Translations under genes and position numbers: made by a program
Part shown: one piece after another, positions 17,139 to 28,409 of the stretch
Layout of the letters: each line of letters starts with the position of its first letter
Numbering within the stretch: the first letter of the stretch is position 1
Assembly (NCBI GenBank): GCA_016744595.1
Contig: JADGEB010000021.1
Location: 1-63,988, forward strand
From: Desulfuromusa sp.
GTDB lineage: Bacteria > Desulfobacterota > Desulfuromonadia > Desulfuromonadales > Geopsychrobacteraceae
Length of the DNA: 63,988 nt
Direction: 5' to 3'
The notes under the pieces: generated by a model
Seen by the model: the letters and a program-made list of their open reading frames with translations, nothing else
The model's database searches: none
Told to the model about the DNA's origin: nothing

Positions 17139-17999
17139 GTGGACAGTGATCATTTACAGGAGCCTGATGGTTGGCTGAAACGGTTAGTACGTAGGTTGAG
17201 TCATCGACCACAGGCAAATAGCGAAGAAGAACTACAAGACTTGATCGACGCTTCTGAACAGCAAGGAATTATAGATGAAGGCGAGGGGGATATGCTTCAG
17301 TCAATTCTGGAGCTGGATGAAACGATTTTACGTGAAATTATGGTTCCACGAACAGATATGGTGTGTGTCGATGCTGATGATCCCTTTAGTACCGTCCTTG
17401 ATTCCATTCTAAAATCGGGTCATTCCCGTATCCCAGTCTATAAAAATAATATCGACAATATTATTGGTTTGGTCTACGCCAAGGATCTGCTTCGTTACTG
17501 GGGACGTCCTATTGATGCTATTTCTCTTGATGAAATCATGCGTCCTCCCTACCTGGTTCCGGAATCAAAACATGTGCGCATTTTGCTGAAGGAGTTTCAG
17601 GAAACCTGTATCCATATTGCCATCGTTATTGATGAATATGGTGGAACATCCGGATTAGTTACCATCGAAGATTTGATTGAGGAAATTGTCGGAGAAATCC
17701 AGGATGAATACGATCTTGAAGAGAAATGGTTGATTGAACAATCGGATGGAACTTTGCTGGTTGATGGGCGCTTGAATATTGAGGAGTTTGAAGAATATTT
17801 CGGCATCGAAGTTGCTCGGGAAAAGTTTGATAGCGTTGGTGGCTATGTTGTAGAGCAGTATGGTCGGGTTCCTGTTGTTGGTGAGCAAGTCAGGGTTGGG
17901 GTTTTTGATATGCTGATTGAAAAGGGTGATCAGCGTGCAATTCGTCAGATTCGGATTTTTCCGCTTGAGGTGACTGATAGTAAGAATGGTGAGCATTGA
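17139..17999 (+). CDS. CorC/HlyC-family CBS-pair protein
   Basis: 286 residues without a membrane part. A CBS pair (about 65-190; MVPRTDMVCVD, HSRIPVYK, EIMRPPYLVPE, DEYGGTSGLVT) is followed by the CorC_HlyC/transporter-associated domain (about 200-280; DGTLLVDGR, FDSVGGYV). The family is linked to Mg2+/Co2+ efflux and, through synteny with ybeY and lnt, to envelope homeostasis; mechanism is unclear. The start is GTG 17139 with AAGGAG at 17121-17126. It ends in TGATG, sharing bases with the lnt start. Confidence 0.88.
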   Translation: MDSDHLQEPDGWLKRLVRRLSHRPQANSEEELQDLIDASEQQGIIDEGEGDMLQSILELDETILREIMVPRTDMVCVDADDPFSTVLDSILKSGHSRIPVYKNNIDNIIGLVYAKDLLRYWGRPIDAISLDEIMRPPYLVPESKHVRILLKEFQETCIHIAIVIDEYGGTSGLVTIEDLIEEIVGEIQDEYDLEEKWLIEQSDGTLLVDGRLNIEEFEEYFGIEVAREKFDSVGGYVVEQYGRVPVVGEQVRVGVFDMLIEKGDQRAIRQIRIFPLEVTDSKNGEH

Positions 18000-19513
18000 T
18001 GCGATTGGTAAACCCTGATCGTAATCTGATCATCGCTGCTGGCTCTGGTCTGCTTCTGGCAGCAGCATTCCCTCGACCCGATCTATTTCCTTTTGCTTGG
18101 GTTGCATTAATACCGCTGCTACTAGTTATGCGTCATCGTCCGTTTGCTTCCGGATTTACGGCAGGCACAGTTTTTTTTGCTACAGTCCTTTATTGGCTGA
18201 ATTTTGTTATGACCACTTACGGTGGTCTGCAACCAGTTTTTTCGTTTCTTGCCTACCTGTTTTTAATGACTTACCTGGCGGTTTATTTTGGCCTGGCAAC
18301 TTGGGCTGCTTGCCGCCTTGAAGTTGTCCTAAAGCTTCCATACCTGTTTACCTTGCCGCCTTTGTGGGTTGCTCTCGAATATTTGCGTGGGACGCTGTTC
18401 ACCGGGTTTCCCTGGGCCATCATTGGTTATTCACAACAGAACTTTTCTCTGGCGATTCAGAGTTCTGATGTTACCGGAGTTTATGGAGTCAGTTTGATGC
18501 TGGTTGCAGTGAACTGCGCAATTGCTGGAGTGATCGCAGCACCCAAAAAACGACTGGCGTGGTTAGGGGTGGCTGTAACCATAATAATTTCAATTAGCCA
18601 CTTCGGTTATGGTGTCTGGAGGGAGTCACAGCCTCTTGAGCAACGACCCGAACAGCTACGGGTTGCCCTGATTCAGGGGAATATTGAACAGGCACAGAAA
18701 TGGGCTCCTGATAACCGTGAATCGAGTATTGATCGATACCGAAGTTTGTCGATTCAGGCACAGGCAGATCAACCGGATTTAGTTGTTTGGCCAGAGGCTG
18801 CGACACCTTTTTTTCTGCAGGATCGCTCGAAACTAGCAGAGCAAGTCAAGCAACTTCCCGGACAGCTGAGTGCTTCTTTGCTGGTTGGCAGTCCGGCATA
18901 TCGGCAATTATCTGCTGATCAATATCAGTACTTTAATAGCGCTTATCTTTTTTCTTCATTGGGGGAAGAACTGGGGCGTTCAGATAAAATCCATCTGGTT
19001 CCCTTTGGAGAATATGTTCCTCTTGGCAACCTATTGACCTTTATCGATAAGTTGGTTGTCGGGGTGGGTGATTTTTCACCAGGAGAAGTTCGACCATTGC
19101 CGTTGAATGGACATCTTCTCGGGGTATTAATCTGCTATGAAGCAATCTTCCCGCAATTAGCGCGAGAATATGTGCAACAGGGGAGTAGTTTGTTGGTTAA
19201 TTTGACAAATGATGCCTGGTTTGGCCATTCATCGGCTCCATATCAGCACCTGGCTATGACCCGTTTTCGGGCGATTGAAAATCGCATCTGGATTGCACGG
19301 GCGGCAAATACTGGAATTTCAGCGCTGATTTCCCCTGCGGGTAATCTTACTTTAGCGGGGCCGATTTTTGAACCGCTACAATTGAGCGGTTCAGTTGGGT
19401 TGGGCGCAGAAGCAACTTTTTACACTCGATTCGGCGATATGTTTGCTTATATTTGTTTGGGAATAAGTGGGGTTTTTCTCGTTATTCTTTTCGTGCGTCG
19501 TATTAAACATTGA
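17999..19513 (+). CDS. lnt: Apolipoprotein N-acyltransferase
   Basis: 504 residues. Several N-terminal TM helices (about 10-210, with TGFPWAIIGYSQ) precede a nitrilase-like periplasmic domain with the catalytic triad E266 (WPEA), K330 (SDKIHLVPFGEYVP) and C379 (LICYEAIF), spaced as in E. coli Lnt. It adds the third acyl chain to diacylated lipoproteins at the inner membrane, so the lipoproteins encoded at 4956 and 5591 are potential substrates. ATG 17999 overlaps the corC stop (TGATG); the in-frame TTG at 17996 is less likely. Confidence 0.95.
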   Translation: MRLVNPDRNLIIAAGSGLLLAAAFPRPDLFPFAWVALIPLLLVMRHRPFASGFTAGTVFFATVLYWLNFVMTTYGGLQPVFSFLAYLFLMTYLAVYFGLATWAACRLEVVLKLPYLFTLPPLWVALEYLRGTLFTGFPWAIIGYSQQNFSLAIQSSDVTGVYGVSLMLVAVNCAIAGVIAAPKKRLAWLGVAVTIIISISHFGYGVWRESQPLEQRPEQLRVALIQGNIEQAQKWAPDNRESSIDRYRSLSIQAQADQPDLVVWPEAATPFFLQDRSKLAEQVKQLPGQLSASLLVGSPAYRQLSADQYQYFNSAYLFSSLGEELGRSDKIHLVPFGEYVPLGNLLTFIDKLVVGVGDFSPGEVRPLPLNGHLLGVLICYEAIFPQLAREYVQQGSSLLVNLTNDAWFGHSSAPYQHLAMTRFRAIENRIWIARAANTGISALISPAGNLTLAGPIFEPLQLSGSVGLGAEATFYTRFGDMFAYICLGISGVFLVILFVRRIKH

Positions 19514-19526
19514 AAGGTTTTGCCTC

Positions 19527-20288
19527 ATGAAAGTGACAGCCATTATTCCTGCCCGTTATGGATCGACCCGCTTCCCTGGAAAACCTCTGGCATTAATCAA
19601 TGGTTTTCCAATGGTCCAACATGTTTATCAGCGGGTAGCAAAAGCAGACATGGTTGATCGAGTGATTGTTGCAACTGACGATGTTCGTATTGTCGCCGCA
19701 GTTGAATCTTTTGGTGGTGATGTGATGTTGACTAGAGCTGATCATCCGACTGGAACTGATCGGTTGGCTGAAGTTGCAGAAAAAATTGATACTGAGTTGA
19801 TTGTCAATGTCCAAGGGGATGAACCACTGATTAACCCACAGATGGTTGACCAAGCCGTTGCTCCATTAATGAAGAATCGGCAAATTCAAATGGGAACACT
19901 TGCCAGTCAAATTGATCAGATTGATGATTTTCGCAATCCAAACGTTGTTAAGGTGGTCAAAGACCAGTCTGGATTGGCACTTTATTTTTCCCGTGCTCCA
20001 ATTCCCTGTCCACGCGATTTGAATTCCGGTCAGCTTGCTGAGGCTTTGCCGCAGCTGGGTTTGCTGCGCCATATTGGTCTCTATGTCTATCGGCGGGAAT
20101 TTTTGTTGGAATATCCCTCCTGGCCGAAAACGCCACTAGAGAATTTGGAGAACCTGGAGCAACTGCGCGCCCTTGAACGGGGAGTTAAGTTGTATGTGGC
20201 GGAGACTGAGTTCAGTTGTCATGGAGTTGATACTCCCGCAGATCTTGAGCGCGTTTCCAATCTTATGTCTGCAGAAAAAAATAATTAA
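19527..20288 (+). CDS. kdsB: 3-deoxy-manno-octulosonate cytidylyltransferase (CMP-Kdo synthetase)
   Basis: 253 residues, the family length. The nucleotide-binding N-terminus is IPARYGSTRFPGKPL, with ATDD and NVQGDEPL downstream and RAPIPCPRD in the Kdo-binding part. It activates Kdo as CMP-Kdo for lipid A core assembly. The start is ATG 19527, which gives the canonical MKVTAIIPARYGS; GAAAGG overlaps the lnt stop and serves as binding site. The other Kdo genes (kdsA, kdsD, kdsC) follow pyrG, so the whole Kdo route is encoded within 5 kb. Confidence 0.96.
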   Translation: MKVTAIIPARYGSTRFPGKPLALINGFPMVQHVYQRVAKADMVDRVIVATDDVRIVAAVESFGGDVMLTRADHPTGTDRLAEVAEKIDTELIVNVQGDEPLINPQMVDQAVAPLMKNRQIQMGTLASQIDQIDDFRNPNVVKVVKDQSGLALYFSRAPIPCPRDLNSGQLAEALPQLGLLRHIGLYVYRREFLLEYPSWPKTPLENLENLEQLRALERGVKLYVAETEFSCHGVDTPADLERVSNLMSAEKNN

Positions 20289-20443
20289 AACGGGTTCTTA
20301 TTCTCTTTTAAAATATGGACGGTTTTTTGCATGATCAGGGTTTCTTTCACTTCTGTTTCTGTGTAGAATCGATTTTTTATAGTGATTTTTCTTATCAATG
20401 CTGTAGCTGCACAGCCATTTAATATTAAGGACGGAATGAGTAA

Positions 20444-22048
<1,605 letters not shown>

Positions 22049-22891
22049 ATGAAACAAGTTAATGTCGGCTCGGTCTGTTTTGGTGGTTCTAAACAGCTGG
22101 TTTTAATTGCCGGGCCCTGTGCCATTGAAGATGAAAGCCTAACTCTCCGAATCGCTGAAGGGTTGAAAGAAATTACTCAGTCCCTTGGATGTGAGTTGAT
22201 ATTCAAAGCTTCTTACGATAAGGCTAATCGAACCTCTGTAACTTCTTTTCGCGGTCTAGGGATGGAACGGGGTTTGCGGGTTCTGGAACGGGTCAATAAA
22301 GAATTAGAGTTGCCGATTATTTCAGATGTTCATGATGTCAGTCAAATTGCCGCAGCTGCGGATGTCCTGGATGTGTTGCAAATTCCTGCGTTTTTGAGCC
22401 GCCAGACTGATTTGTTGGTTGCTGCTGGTAACAGTGGCAAGCCGATTAACTTAAAGAAGGGGCAATTTTTGGCACCTTGGGATATCGAACATGGAGTCAA
22501 AAAAATCGCTTCAACTGGAAATGAAAAAATTCTGTTGACGGAACGAGGTGTCTCTTTTGGATATAATAACCTTGTTGTTGATATGCGTTCACTGGTGATT
22601 ATGCGTGAAATGGGTTGCCCGGTCATTTTTGATGCCACCCATTCGGTTCAGTTACCAGGTGCTGCCGGAGGTTCTTCTTCGGGGCAGCGGGAATATGTTG
22701 GTGCCTTGTCACGGGCTGCAGCTGCAACTGGCATTGATGGTCTGTTTTGGGAAGTTCACGAAAACCCAGATAAAGCTCTTTGCGATGGTGCAAACTCTTT
22801 GCCATTGGCGCAGGTTAAGGGGCTGCTCCAGCAAATCCTGGAGTTTGATGCGATCTTTAAAAAGTCTAAAGCTGGGAGCGCAGACCGATGA
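22049..22891 (+). CDS. kdsA: 3-deoxy-8-phosphooctulonate synthase (Kdo8P synthase)
   Basis: 280 residues, TIM-barrel DAHP/KDOP synthase family, with IAGPCAIEDES at the N-terminus, FKASYDKANRTS, PAFLSRQTDL and FDATHSVQLPG. It condenses arabinose 5-phosphate and PEP to Kdo 8-phosphate. It starts with no gap after pyrG and overlaps kdsD by 4 nt (ATGA), so the three genes are translationally coupled. Confidence 0.97.
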   Translation: MKQVNVGSVCFGGSKQLVLIAGPCAIEDESLTLRIAEGLKEITQSLGCELIFKASYDKANRTSVTSFRGLGMERGLRVLERVNKELELPIISDVHDVSQIAAAADVLDVLQIPAFLSRQTDLLVAAGNSGKPINLKKGQFLAPWDIEHGVKKIASTGNEKILLTERGVSFGYNNLVVDMRSLVIMREMGCPVIFDATHSVQLPGAAGGSSSGQREYVGALSRAAAATGIDGLFWEVHENPDKALCDGANSLPLAQVKGLLQQILEFDAIFKKSKAGSADR

Positions 22892-23850
22892 TCGAAACGG
22901 CAAAACGGGTTTTGCAGGTTGAGGCAGACGCCATCTTGGCACTGCAGTCCCGAATTGATGGTGCTTTTTCACACGCAGTCAAGATGATTTTAGATTGTCA
23001 GGGAAAGGTTGTTGTTACCGGAATGGGGAAGTCAGGATTAATTTGCCAGAAAATTGCGGCAACCATGGCCTCCACCGGAACCCCGACATTTTTTCTCCAC
23101 CCGGCTGAAGGGATTCATGGCGACCTTGGAATGTTATCAAAGGGGGATGTTGTGATTGCTGTTTCCTATTCAGGTGAAACCGAAGAAGTTAGTCGGATTT
23201 TGCCAGTGATTAAGCGGATGGGGTTGCCGCTGATTGCTATTTCAGGAAATCCGCAAAGCACTTTGGGAATTGCCGGTGATGTTCATCTCGATGTCAGTGT
23301 CGCTGAAGAAGCATGTCCATTGGGATTGACACCAACAGCTAGCACTACGGCAACTTTGGCTATGGGTGATGCTCTTGCAGTTGCTTTACTTGAAGAACGG
23401 GGGTTCAAGGAAGAGGATTTTGCTCTCTTCCATCCGGGGGGCGCACTGGGGAAAAAATTGCTTCTGCGGGTAGAGGCCTTGATGCATGTTGCAGATGAAA
23501 TTCCTTTGGTAACACCAGAGACTCTTTTGCGTGATGCTTTGTTTGAAATTACCAGTAAAAAACTGGGCGTCACTGGTGTTGTTGATAGTCAAGGAGATTT
23601 AGTCGGAATTTTTACTGATGGAGACTTGCGCCGGATTATGGAGTTGGGGCTGGAAAGTTTGCAGCAACCCATCCATCAAGTAATGTCGACTTCGCCAAAG
23701 CGGATTCTGCGGAGAAACTTGGCAGCAAAGGCTTTGCAGGTTATGGAAGCTCATTCTATCACATCGCTATTTGTCTTTGCTGATGAAGCGGGGACTGTAC
23801 CAATTGGTATCGTCCACCTGCACGATCTACTTAAGTCTGGGGTGGTTTGA
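22888..23850 (+). CDS. kdsD: Arabinose 5-phosphate isomerase
   Basis: 320 residues: a SIS sugar-isomerase domain (about 30-180; VVVTGMGKSGLICQKIAATMASTGT, AVSYSGETEEV written here only in part) followed by a CBS pair (about 205-320). It makes arabinose 5-phosphate from ribulose 5-phosphate, feeding KdsA. Architecture and length match KdsD/KpsF. It is flanked by kdsA (4-nt overlap) and kdsC (TGATG overlap). Confidence 0.96.
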   Translation: MIETAKRVLQVEADAILALQSRIDGAFSHAVKMILDCQGKVVVTGMGKSGLICQKIAATMASTGTPTFFLHPAEGIHGDLGMLSKGDVVIAVSYSGETEEVSRILPVIKRMGLPLIAISGNPQSTLGIAGDVHLDVSVAEEACPLGLTPTASTTATLAMGDALAVALLEERGFKEEDFALFHPGGALGKKLLLRVEALMHVADEIPLVTPETLLRDALFEITSKKLGVTGVVDSQGDLVGIFTDGDLRRIMELGLESLQQPIHQVMSTSPKRILRRNLAAKALQVMEAHSITSLFVFADEAGTVPIGIVHLHDLLKSGVV

Positions 23851-24383
23851 TGCAAGACAAACTGGCTAAAATTAAACTGCTGCTGCTTGACGTCGATGGC
23901 GTTCTGACTGATGGCCGGATTACCTATGACAATCAGGGAAATGAACTAAAAGCATTTGACGTTAAAGATGGCCATGGGTTGAAAATGCTCCAACGTGCAG
24001 GAATTGGGGTAGGTATTATCACCGGACGCTCTTCAGAAGTTGTCAGTCGACGGGCCAGAGAACTGGGAATTGAAATTCTTTATCAAGGGGCTTTACGGAA
24101 GTTGGAGCCTTATCTGGAGATTCTTTCCGAGATGGGATTGACCGATGAGCAGGTTGCTTATGTCGGTGATGATGTAGTGGATTTGCCAATCTTGCGCCGT
24201 GTAGGATTCAGTGCAACCGTAGCTGATGCTATCACTGACGTTTTCCCCTTTGTCGATTTTGTATCATCTCGATCCGGTGGTCGTGGTGCGGTCAGGGAAA
24301 TATGTGATCTGCTGTTGCGGGCTTCGGGGCAATGGGATGAATTGACAAAAAGATACTTTGACTCTGGCTCTGCAAAAGGCTGA
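23850..24383 (+). CDS. kdsC: Kdo 8-phosphate phosphatase
   Basis: 177 residues, HAD-superfamily phosphatase of the tetrameric C0 class: DVDGVLTDG holds the nucleophile D14 and acid/base D16, followed by GIITGRSS and the metal-binding GDDVVDLPI. It removes phosphate from Kdo 8-phosphate to free Kdo for KdsB. ATG 23850 overlaps the kdsD stop; the in-frame TTG just upstream is not needed. Its TGATG junction leads into lptC. Confidence 0.96.
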   Translation: MQDKLAKIKLLLLDVDGVLTDGRITYDNQGNELKAFDVKDGHGLKMLQRAGIGVGIITGRSSEVVSRRARELGIEILYQGALRKLEPYLEILSEMGLTDEQVAYVGDDVVDLPILRRVGFSATVADAITDVFPFVDFVSSRSGGRGAVREICDLLLRASGQWDELTKRYFDSGSAKG

Positions 24384-24949
24384 TGTTTAATTTACGGCAC
24401 TTGCTGGCTCTCCTGATCTTGATTTCAATCGTTGGGTTGACGACGGTTATTTATCGTCATCTGCAACAGCAAGGTCCTGAAGAAATTCTTAGTATGTTGC
24501 CGGAAAATATTGATCTTGCACTAGAGGATCTCCATTATACCCAGAATGAAGATGGGCATCAGCGTTGGACTCTGGATGCTGATACCGCTGAATATCAACG
24601 TGATAGCAGTCTGGCAAAACTCGAAGCGGTCAGGTTACAATTCTATGGGGCTGGTGAGTTTGGCGACATTGACCTGCGGGCTGACCAGGGACAGTTAACG
24701 CAGGATACACGTCAGGTTGATCTCTGGGGAAATGTCATATTGCAGACCGAGCGCGGTGAGCAGCTTTTTACCGAGAAGTTGCATTATGATGATCAAATCC
24801 GGCAGCTGAGTACCGAAGACCCAATCCGGCTCCTTTCTCCTCAGTTGGAGCTAACGGGAACCGGGTTGCAAGTTGATATCGACCAAGGTCGTATGTTGGT
24901 GAAGGATAAGGTTTGGGTGATGTTGTACCCAGCTGGTATGGAGAAATAA
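24383..24949 (+). CDS. lptC: LPS export ABC transporter periplasmic protein LptC
   Basis: 188 residues. One N-terminal TM anchor (about 5-25) is followed by a beta-jellyroll periplasmic domain with the OstA/LptC patterns (QNEDGHQRWTLDADTAEY, VDLWGNVILQTERGEQLFTEKLHYD in part, LTGTGLQVDIDQGRM). It bridges the LptBFG complex to LptA. Sequence conservation in this family is low; the position between kdsC and lptA/lptB makes the call firm. Confidence 0.92.
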   Translation: MFNLRHLLALLILISIVGLTTVIYRHLQQQGPEEILSMLPENIDLALEDLHYTQNEDGHQRWTLDADTAEYQRDSSLAKLEAVRLQFYGAGEFGDIDLRADQGQLTQDTRQVDLWGNVILQTERGEQLFTEKLHYDDQIRQLSTEDPIRLLSPQLELTGTGLQVDIDQGRMLVKDKVWVMLYPAGMEK

Positions 24950-24952
24950 AAA

Positions 24953-25459
24953 ATGATGAGCCGATGGCTACTTTTGCTATTACTTGGTATCTCATGTGGT
25001 TATGTGTCAGCGGCTTTAGCAGGTGAGGCAACACCTGGGCTGGATCGGAACCAGCCAATTGAAATCACCTCACAACAGTTGGAGGTGCTACAACAACAGC
25101 GACAATCAATTTTTACTGGAGGTGTTGTTGCCAAACAGGGTGATATGATCCTCTTTTCGGAAAAGTTGACTGTTGTTTTTCAGAAGGATCAAAATCAGGT
25201 CGAACGGTTAGAGGCGGTTGGCGGAGTACGAGTCCTTCAGCTTGACCGGATTGCTACGGCAGAGAAAGCAGTTTTTTATCAGAAAGAAGAGAGCCTTGTT
25301 TTAAGCGGCAATGCTGAGGTTACGCAGGGAAAGAATACCGTTTCCGGAGATGAAATTACCCTTTTTCTGCAGGAGAACAGAACTCTGATTAAAAGCTCCG
25401 AAAAAAAACGGGTCAGGGCAGTTATTATTCCTGAAAAAAACAGGAAGCTCAGTGAGTAG
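24953..25459 (+). CDS. lptA: LPS transport periplasmic bridge protein LptA
   Basis: 168 residues. A signal peptide (about 1-23, ending AALA) precedes an OstA beta-jellyroll ([20 protein letters not shown] in part, [31 protein letters not shown]). LptA oligomers carry LPS across the periplasm. The C-terminus is basic. The last 8 nt overlap lptB. Two ATG codons (24953, 24956) are possible starts. Confidence 0.93.
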   Translation: MMSRWLLLLLLGISCGYVSAALAGEATPGLDRNQPIEITSQQLEVLQQQRQSIFTGGVVAKQGDMILFSEKLTVVFQKDQNQVERLEAVGGVRVLQLDRIATAEKAVFYQKEESLVLSGNAEVTQGKNTVSGDEITLFLQENRTLIKSSEKKRVRAVIIPEKNRKLSE

Positions 25460-26177
25460 AGTTTTAAGGGCAACGGACCTGCATAAATCTTATGCAGGTC
25501 GTGAGGTGGTTTCAGGGGTCAACCTTGAGGTTCAATCTGGGCAGGTGATTGGTTTGCTTGGTCCAAATGGCGCAGGGAAAACAACCAGCTTCTATGTGGT
25601 GGTTGGTTTGACAAAACCTGATCAGGGAAAAGTTTTCCTTGATGATCAGGATATCACAGATTTACCGATGTATCGGCGTGCACGTTCAGGGATTTCTTAT
25701 TTGCCGCAAGAAGCATCTGTTTTTCGTAAGTTGACAGTGGCGGAAAATCTGTTGGCGATTATTGAAACTCTGAAGCTCACAAGAGGGGAACAGCAACAGC
25801 GTCTGAAAGAGTTACTGGATGATTTAAATATCGCTCACATTCGTAACTCGAAGGGCTATGCCCTCTCCGGGGGAGAGCGTAGGCGAGTCGAGATTGCCAG
25901 ATCGCTGGTGCTTGAACCTGCATTTTTGCTACTGGATGAACCTTTTGCCGGAATTGACCCGATTGCAGTGATCGACATTCAGAATATTATTTCTCAGCTC
26001 AAAGAACGGGGAATAGGTATTCTGATTTCGGATCACAATGTTCGTGAAACATTAGGAGTGTGTGATCAGGCATATATACTGAATCAGGGCAAGTTGCTTG
26101 AGTTTGGCACTCCTGAAGAAATTTCGGCAAGCCCTCTTGCCCGGGAAATTTATCTGGGAGATAAATTCAGACTTTAA
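25452..26177 (+). CDS. lptB: LPS export ABC transporter ATP-binding protein LptB
   Basis: 241 residues, one ABC ATPase domain: Walker [10 protein letters not shown] (37-45), signature [13 protein letters not shown], Walker [14 protein letters not shown]-loop SDHNV. It powers LPS extraction with LptFG, whose genes are not in the window. It starts at GTG 25452 inside the lptA end. This is the usual last gene before rpoN in many proteobacteria. Confidence 0.97.
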   Translation: MSRVLRATDLHKSYAGREVVSGVNLEVQSGQVIGLLGPNGAGKTTSFYVVVGLTKPDQGKVFLDDQDITDLPMYRRARSGISYLPQEASVFRKLTVAENLLAIIETLKLTRGEQQQRLKELLDDLNIAHIRNSKGYALSGGERRRVEIARSLVLEPAFLLLDEPFAGIDPIAVIDIQNIISQLKERGIGILISDHNVRETLGVCDQAYILNQGKLLEFGTPEEISASPLAREIYLGDKFRL

Positions 26178-26228
26178 TCGTGGATAATGGTGGCACTAGC
26201 CATCACATTGTTCAAAATAAGAGAAACT

Positions 26229-26257
26229 TTGACAGGCAGTGCCTGTGTTCTTGGAAT
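26229..26257 (+). promoter_or_regulatory. Candidate sigma-70 promoter just before rpoN
   Basis: A consensus TTGACA (26229-26234), 17-nt spacer and TGGAAT (26252-26257, 4 of 6). The spacer holds a palindrome CAGGCA-G-TGCCTG (26233-26245). The transcript would begin about 26264, leaving only about 4 nt before the rpoN ATG, so either rpoN is nearly leaderless from this promoter or the match is fortuitous. Confidence 0.35.
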
Positions 26258-26267
26258 AAATAATTTT

Positions 26268-27722
26268 ATGGCTCTTGATCTTCGACTACAAGTTAAGCTC
26301 AGTCAACAACTGGTGATGACTCCTCAGTTGCAGCAAGCAATCAAGTTACTGCAACTTTCACGGATGGAGTTAGTCGATGTAGTCACTGAGGAATTAGCTG
26401 AAAATCCGCTTTTAGAAGAGGGTATCGAAACAAAAGAAGAGCAAGATGAAGGAGTTGCAACTCTGGAAGGGGACGCAGCTGGCTCCACAGAAGCTGCTCC
26501 TGAACAAGAAGTTCAGGCCGAATCAGAGGGAATGAATGATATCGACTGGCAAACCTACCTTGAGGGTTACAATCTTAACAGCAGTGATACGCGCAACAGT
26601 TATGAGGATCATGAGGATAAACCTTCTTACGAAAGTTTGCTGACCCGGCAGGAAAGTCTGAATGATCATCTGATGTGGCAGCTCAAGCTTTCTATATTTA
26701 CAGATGCAGAGCGGCTGGCTGCTGCTGAAATAATTGGTAATCTGGATGATGTTGGCTATCTGCATGCGAGCCTGGAAGAAATGGCAGAAACTTCGGGGCA
26801 GAGCCTAGAGGTGTTTGAGGCCGCCTTTAAACGAGTACAGCAGTTTGATCCGGCTGGGGTCGCTTGTCGAAATCTTCAGGAATGTTTGCTGTTGCAGCTG
26901 GAACGCGTGGCATTGTCAGACTCCCTGGCTGCGACAATCTTACGTGATTTTATCGCTGAATTGGAAGGGCGAAAATATCCAGTTATTGCTAAAGCACTGA
27001 AAGTTTCTCTCGATGAGGTGTTGAGTGCTGCCAAGTTGATCTCTGAATTGGATCCAAGACCTGGAAGAGCATACAATGAAGAGGACGTTCACTATATTTC
27101 TCCCGATATTTTTGTCCATAAAGTCGGTGATGATTATGTTGTGACACAGAACGATGATGGTTTGCCAAATTTGCGGATCAATTCATTTTACCGCAATGCA
27201 CTCACTGATTCAAAAGCTGTCGATAAAAAAGCCGGTGAGTACATTCAAGATAAAATGCGTAGTGCAGTCTGGTTGATCAAGAGCATTCATCAGCGACAGC
27301 GTACTATTTATAAGGTTACCAAAAGCATTGTCAAATTTCAGCGGGAGTTTTTTGACCATGGGATTGAGCACCTGAAGCCTTTGGTTCTTCGTGATGTTGC
27401 CGACGATATTGAGATGCATGAATCGACGGTTAGCCGGGTGACAACAAATAAATATGTGCAAACTCCACAGGGGTTGTTCGAATTAAAATATTTCTTTAAC
27501 AGTGGAATTAATACGGCTGATGGTGATGCAATCGCGTCAGAGAGTGTGAAGAGTCGCATCAAAGAAATTATCGCTGAAGAAAATCCTAAAAAACCTTATT
27601 CAGATCAGAAGATAGTTGCTCTACTGGATGAGTTGGATATTAATATCGCTCGTCGTACTGTAACTAAGTATCGAGAAATGCTTGGCCTTGGCTCATCGAC
27701 TGAGCGGAAAAGATTATTTTGA
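26268..27722 (+). CDS. rpoN: RNA polymerase sigma-54 factor
   Basis: 484 residues with all RpoN regions: the glutamine-rich activator-interacting region I (QQLVMTPQLQQAIKLLQLSR, from about residue 11), an acidic region II, the core-binding domain, a central HTH (MHESTVSRVTTNKY) and the C-terminal RpoN box (ARRTVTKYRE) that reads the -24 element. The start is ATG 26268, the canonical MALDLRLQVKLSQ; a frame extending to ATG 26187 lacks family similarity. It sits between lptB and hpf as in many proteobacteria. A sigma-54 promoter is visible in this window at 7038. Confidence 0.97.
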   Translation: MALDLRLQVKLSQQLVMTPQLQQAIKLLQLSRMELVDVVTEELAENPLLEEGIETKEEQDEGVATLEGDAAGSTEAAPEQEVQAESEGMNDIDWQTYLEGYNLNSSDTRNSYEDHEDKPSYESLLTRQESLNDHLMWQLKLSIFTDAERLAAAEIIGNLDDVGYLHASLEEMAETSGQSLEVFEAAFKRVQQFDPAGVACRNLQECLLLQLERVALSDSLAATILRDFIAELEGRKYPVIAKALKVSLDEVLSAAKLISELDPRPGRAYNEEDVHYISPDIFVHKVGDDYVVTQNDDGLPNLRINSFYRNALTDSKAVDKKAGEYIQDKMRSAVWLIKSIHQRQRTIYKVTKSIVKFQREFFDHGIEHLKPLVLRDVADDIEMHESTVSRVTTNKYVQTPQGLFELKYFFNSGINTADGDAIASESVKSRIKEIIAEENPKKPYSDQKIVALLDELDINIARRTVTKYREMLGLGSSTERKRLF

Positions 27723-27849
27723 TAGCTTAGCTATCTGCATGAAATATTTTTTTAGCTGTGAGGAAGAAGTGCCTCATAGTTGATTTTGCGTTATAATTGA
27801 ACCAATCCAGACTCCATACCGGAGTTTGTTGAAGCAAGGAGGTTGCTCT

Positions 27850-28398
27850 ATGCAAATTGCCGTTACCTTCCGTCACATGGAGAGCAGTGATGCCATTCGC
27901 AGTTATGTGGAAGATAAACTGGCCCGGGTTAAAAAATACATCGATGAGCCAATTGATGCCCAGGTGGTTTTGTCGGTACAGAAAAAAATAAACCATCGAG
28001 CCGAAGTTACTATGGTCGCAAAAGGGCTGACCATGAAGAGTACTGAAAGCAAGGAAGATATGTATGCTGCCATCGATTTAATGGTTGATAAAATCGAACG
28101 GCAGTTGAAACGCTATAAAGATAAACTGAAGAAGCATAAAGGAGTTAGCGGAACTCAGCGACGCTTAGAAAAAACTGTTTTTGCTGCTTCGAGTGTTGAT
28201 GAAGAGAGTGAAAGTCCAGAGATTATCCGAAGCCACTCATTTTCCGTTAAGCCGATGTCGGTGGAAGAGGCGGTCATGCAGATGGATCTTCTGAACAAAG
28301 ATTTTCTCGCTTTTACTGATGATAACTCTGCAGAAATGAATGTTGTTTATCGTCGTAAAGACGGAAACTACGGCTTAATTGTTCCTCAGGGAAGTTAA
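27850..28398 (+). CDS. hpf: Ribosome hibernation-promoting factor, long form
   Basis: 182 residues. The N-terminal YfiA/HPF domain (about 1-100; VTFRHMESSDAIRSYVEDKL) binds the 30S decoding region; a linker (about 100-125) leads to the C-terminal dimerisation domain (SFSVKPMSVEEAVMQMDLL). The presence of that domain makes it a long HPF, able to form 100S dimers alone, so no RMF is needed. The start is ATG 27850 with AAGGAGG 6 nt upstream. Linked to rpoN and ptsN as in most proteobacteria. A strong terminator follows. Confidence 0.95.
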   Translation: MQIAVTFRHMESSDAIRSYVEDKLARVKKYIDEPIDAQVVLSVQKKINHRAEVTMVAKGLTMKSTESKEDMYAAIDLMVDKIERQLKRYKDKLKKHKGVSGTQRRLEKTVFAASSVDEESESPEIIRSHSFSVKPMSVEEAVMQMDLLNKDFLAFTDDNSAEMNVVYRRKDGNYGLIVPQGS

Positions 28399-28409
28399 AT
28401 ATTTGTGAA

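Noticed and set aside
26187..26267. 27-residue N-terminal extension of RpoN
   Set aside because: No similarity to RpoN region I; canonical MALDLRLQVK start is at 26268.
27721..27750. Terminator after rpoN (GATAGC-TTA-GCTATC)
   Set aside because: A 6-bp AT-rich stem whose T-run begins about 12 nt later; too weak to call.
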